Positions 13,011 through 13,118 of a stretch of DNA of 13,118 nucleotides are shown here, piece by piece (position 1 is the first letter of the stretch; each line of letters starts with the position of its first letter). The stretch lies in the NCBI GenBank assembly GCA_040758635.1, contig JBFLVI010000051.1, positions 1 to 13,118 on the forward strand, given 5' to 3'. The position numbers and the translations under genes were made by a program. The DNA comes from Yes71-27 sp040758635. Its GTDB lineage: Bacteria; Bacillota; Desulfotomaculia; Desulfotomaculales; Ammonificaceae. A model generated the notes under the pieces. That model searched no databases, was not told the origin of the DNA, and worked only from the letters and a program-made list of their open reading frames with translations.

Positions 13011-13118
13011 GTGCGAAAGACAATGGTCTATTTGGAAGAAGAGCAGTTTCTCCTGCTGAAAAAAGCGGCGGCTTCTTCAGGCAAAAAGATGGCGGAGATC
13101 ATCCGCGAGGCGGTAGCG
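13011..13118 (+). CDS. Ribbon-helix-helix antitoxin, cut by the window end
   Basis: Only the first 36 residues are visible: KTMVYLEEEQFLLLKKAAA followed by SGKKMAEIIREAVA, the strand-helix-helix pattern of RHH/CopG antitoxins. The GTG start at 13011 is preceded by AGGGTG at suitable spacing. A toxin gene, probably PIN, is expected beyond the window; this is a guess from the rest of the island. Confidence 0.78.
   Translation, partial: MRKTMVYLEEEQFLLLKKAAASSGKKMAEIIREAVA

Overview
The window looks like a chromosomal segment of a GC-rich (roughly mid-50s %) Firmicute of the thermophilic Clostridia/Peptococcaceae kind. This is inferred from strong purine-rich ribosome binding sites, frequent GTG and TTG starts, sigma-A type promoters with extended -10 motifs, and dense toxin-antitoxin (TA) content. 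No rRNA, tRNA or marker gene is present, so the taxon is a guess.

Left part (about 1-5171): a cell-envelope or polysaccharide operon read left to right. It holds a large membrane protein whose first three quarters are AT-rich and whose last quarter is GC-rich, a UDP-sugar dehydrogenase, a soluble family 2 glycosyltransferase, and a YbhN/AglD-type membrane protein ('flippase-like', LPG-synthase TM family). The last three overlap or nearly touch and are probably translationally coupled.

Right part (about 5172-13118): an island of small TA modules, all on the + strand. In order: DUF4258 + YgiT-type zinc finger; DUF2281 antitoxin + PIN toxin; HEPN + MNT nucleotidyltransferase; remnant of a VapC 3' end; ribbon-helix-helix (RHH) + PIN; small antitoxin + PIN; AbrB-type antitoxin + PIN with a four-cysteine insert; a second HEPN/MNT unit with the HEPN gene mostly deleted; HicB + frameshifted HicA; and the start of another RHH antitoxin. 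Most modules have their own promoter, and several have palindromic operator candidates.

The most striking feature is that the 3' end of the flippase-like gene recurs five more times (near 5824, 6879, 9198, 10189 and 11341). Each copy is a fragment directly preceding the promoter of a TA module. Two tail-linked units are near-identical (6879-8031 and 11381-12255). Their cassette parts differ by about 1%, while their tail parts differ by about 12%. The simplest reading is that TA modules accumulated at the 3' end of the flippase gene and that tail fragments served as shared homology for cassette gain, duplication and shuffling. In the second HEPN/MNT unit the toxin is lost but the antitoxin protein is unchanged, all four nucleotide differences being silent.
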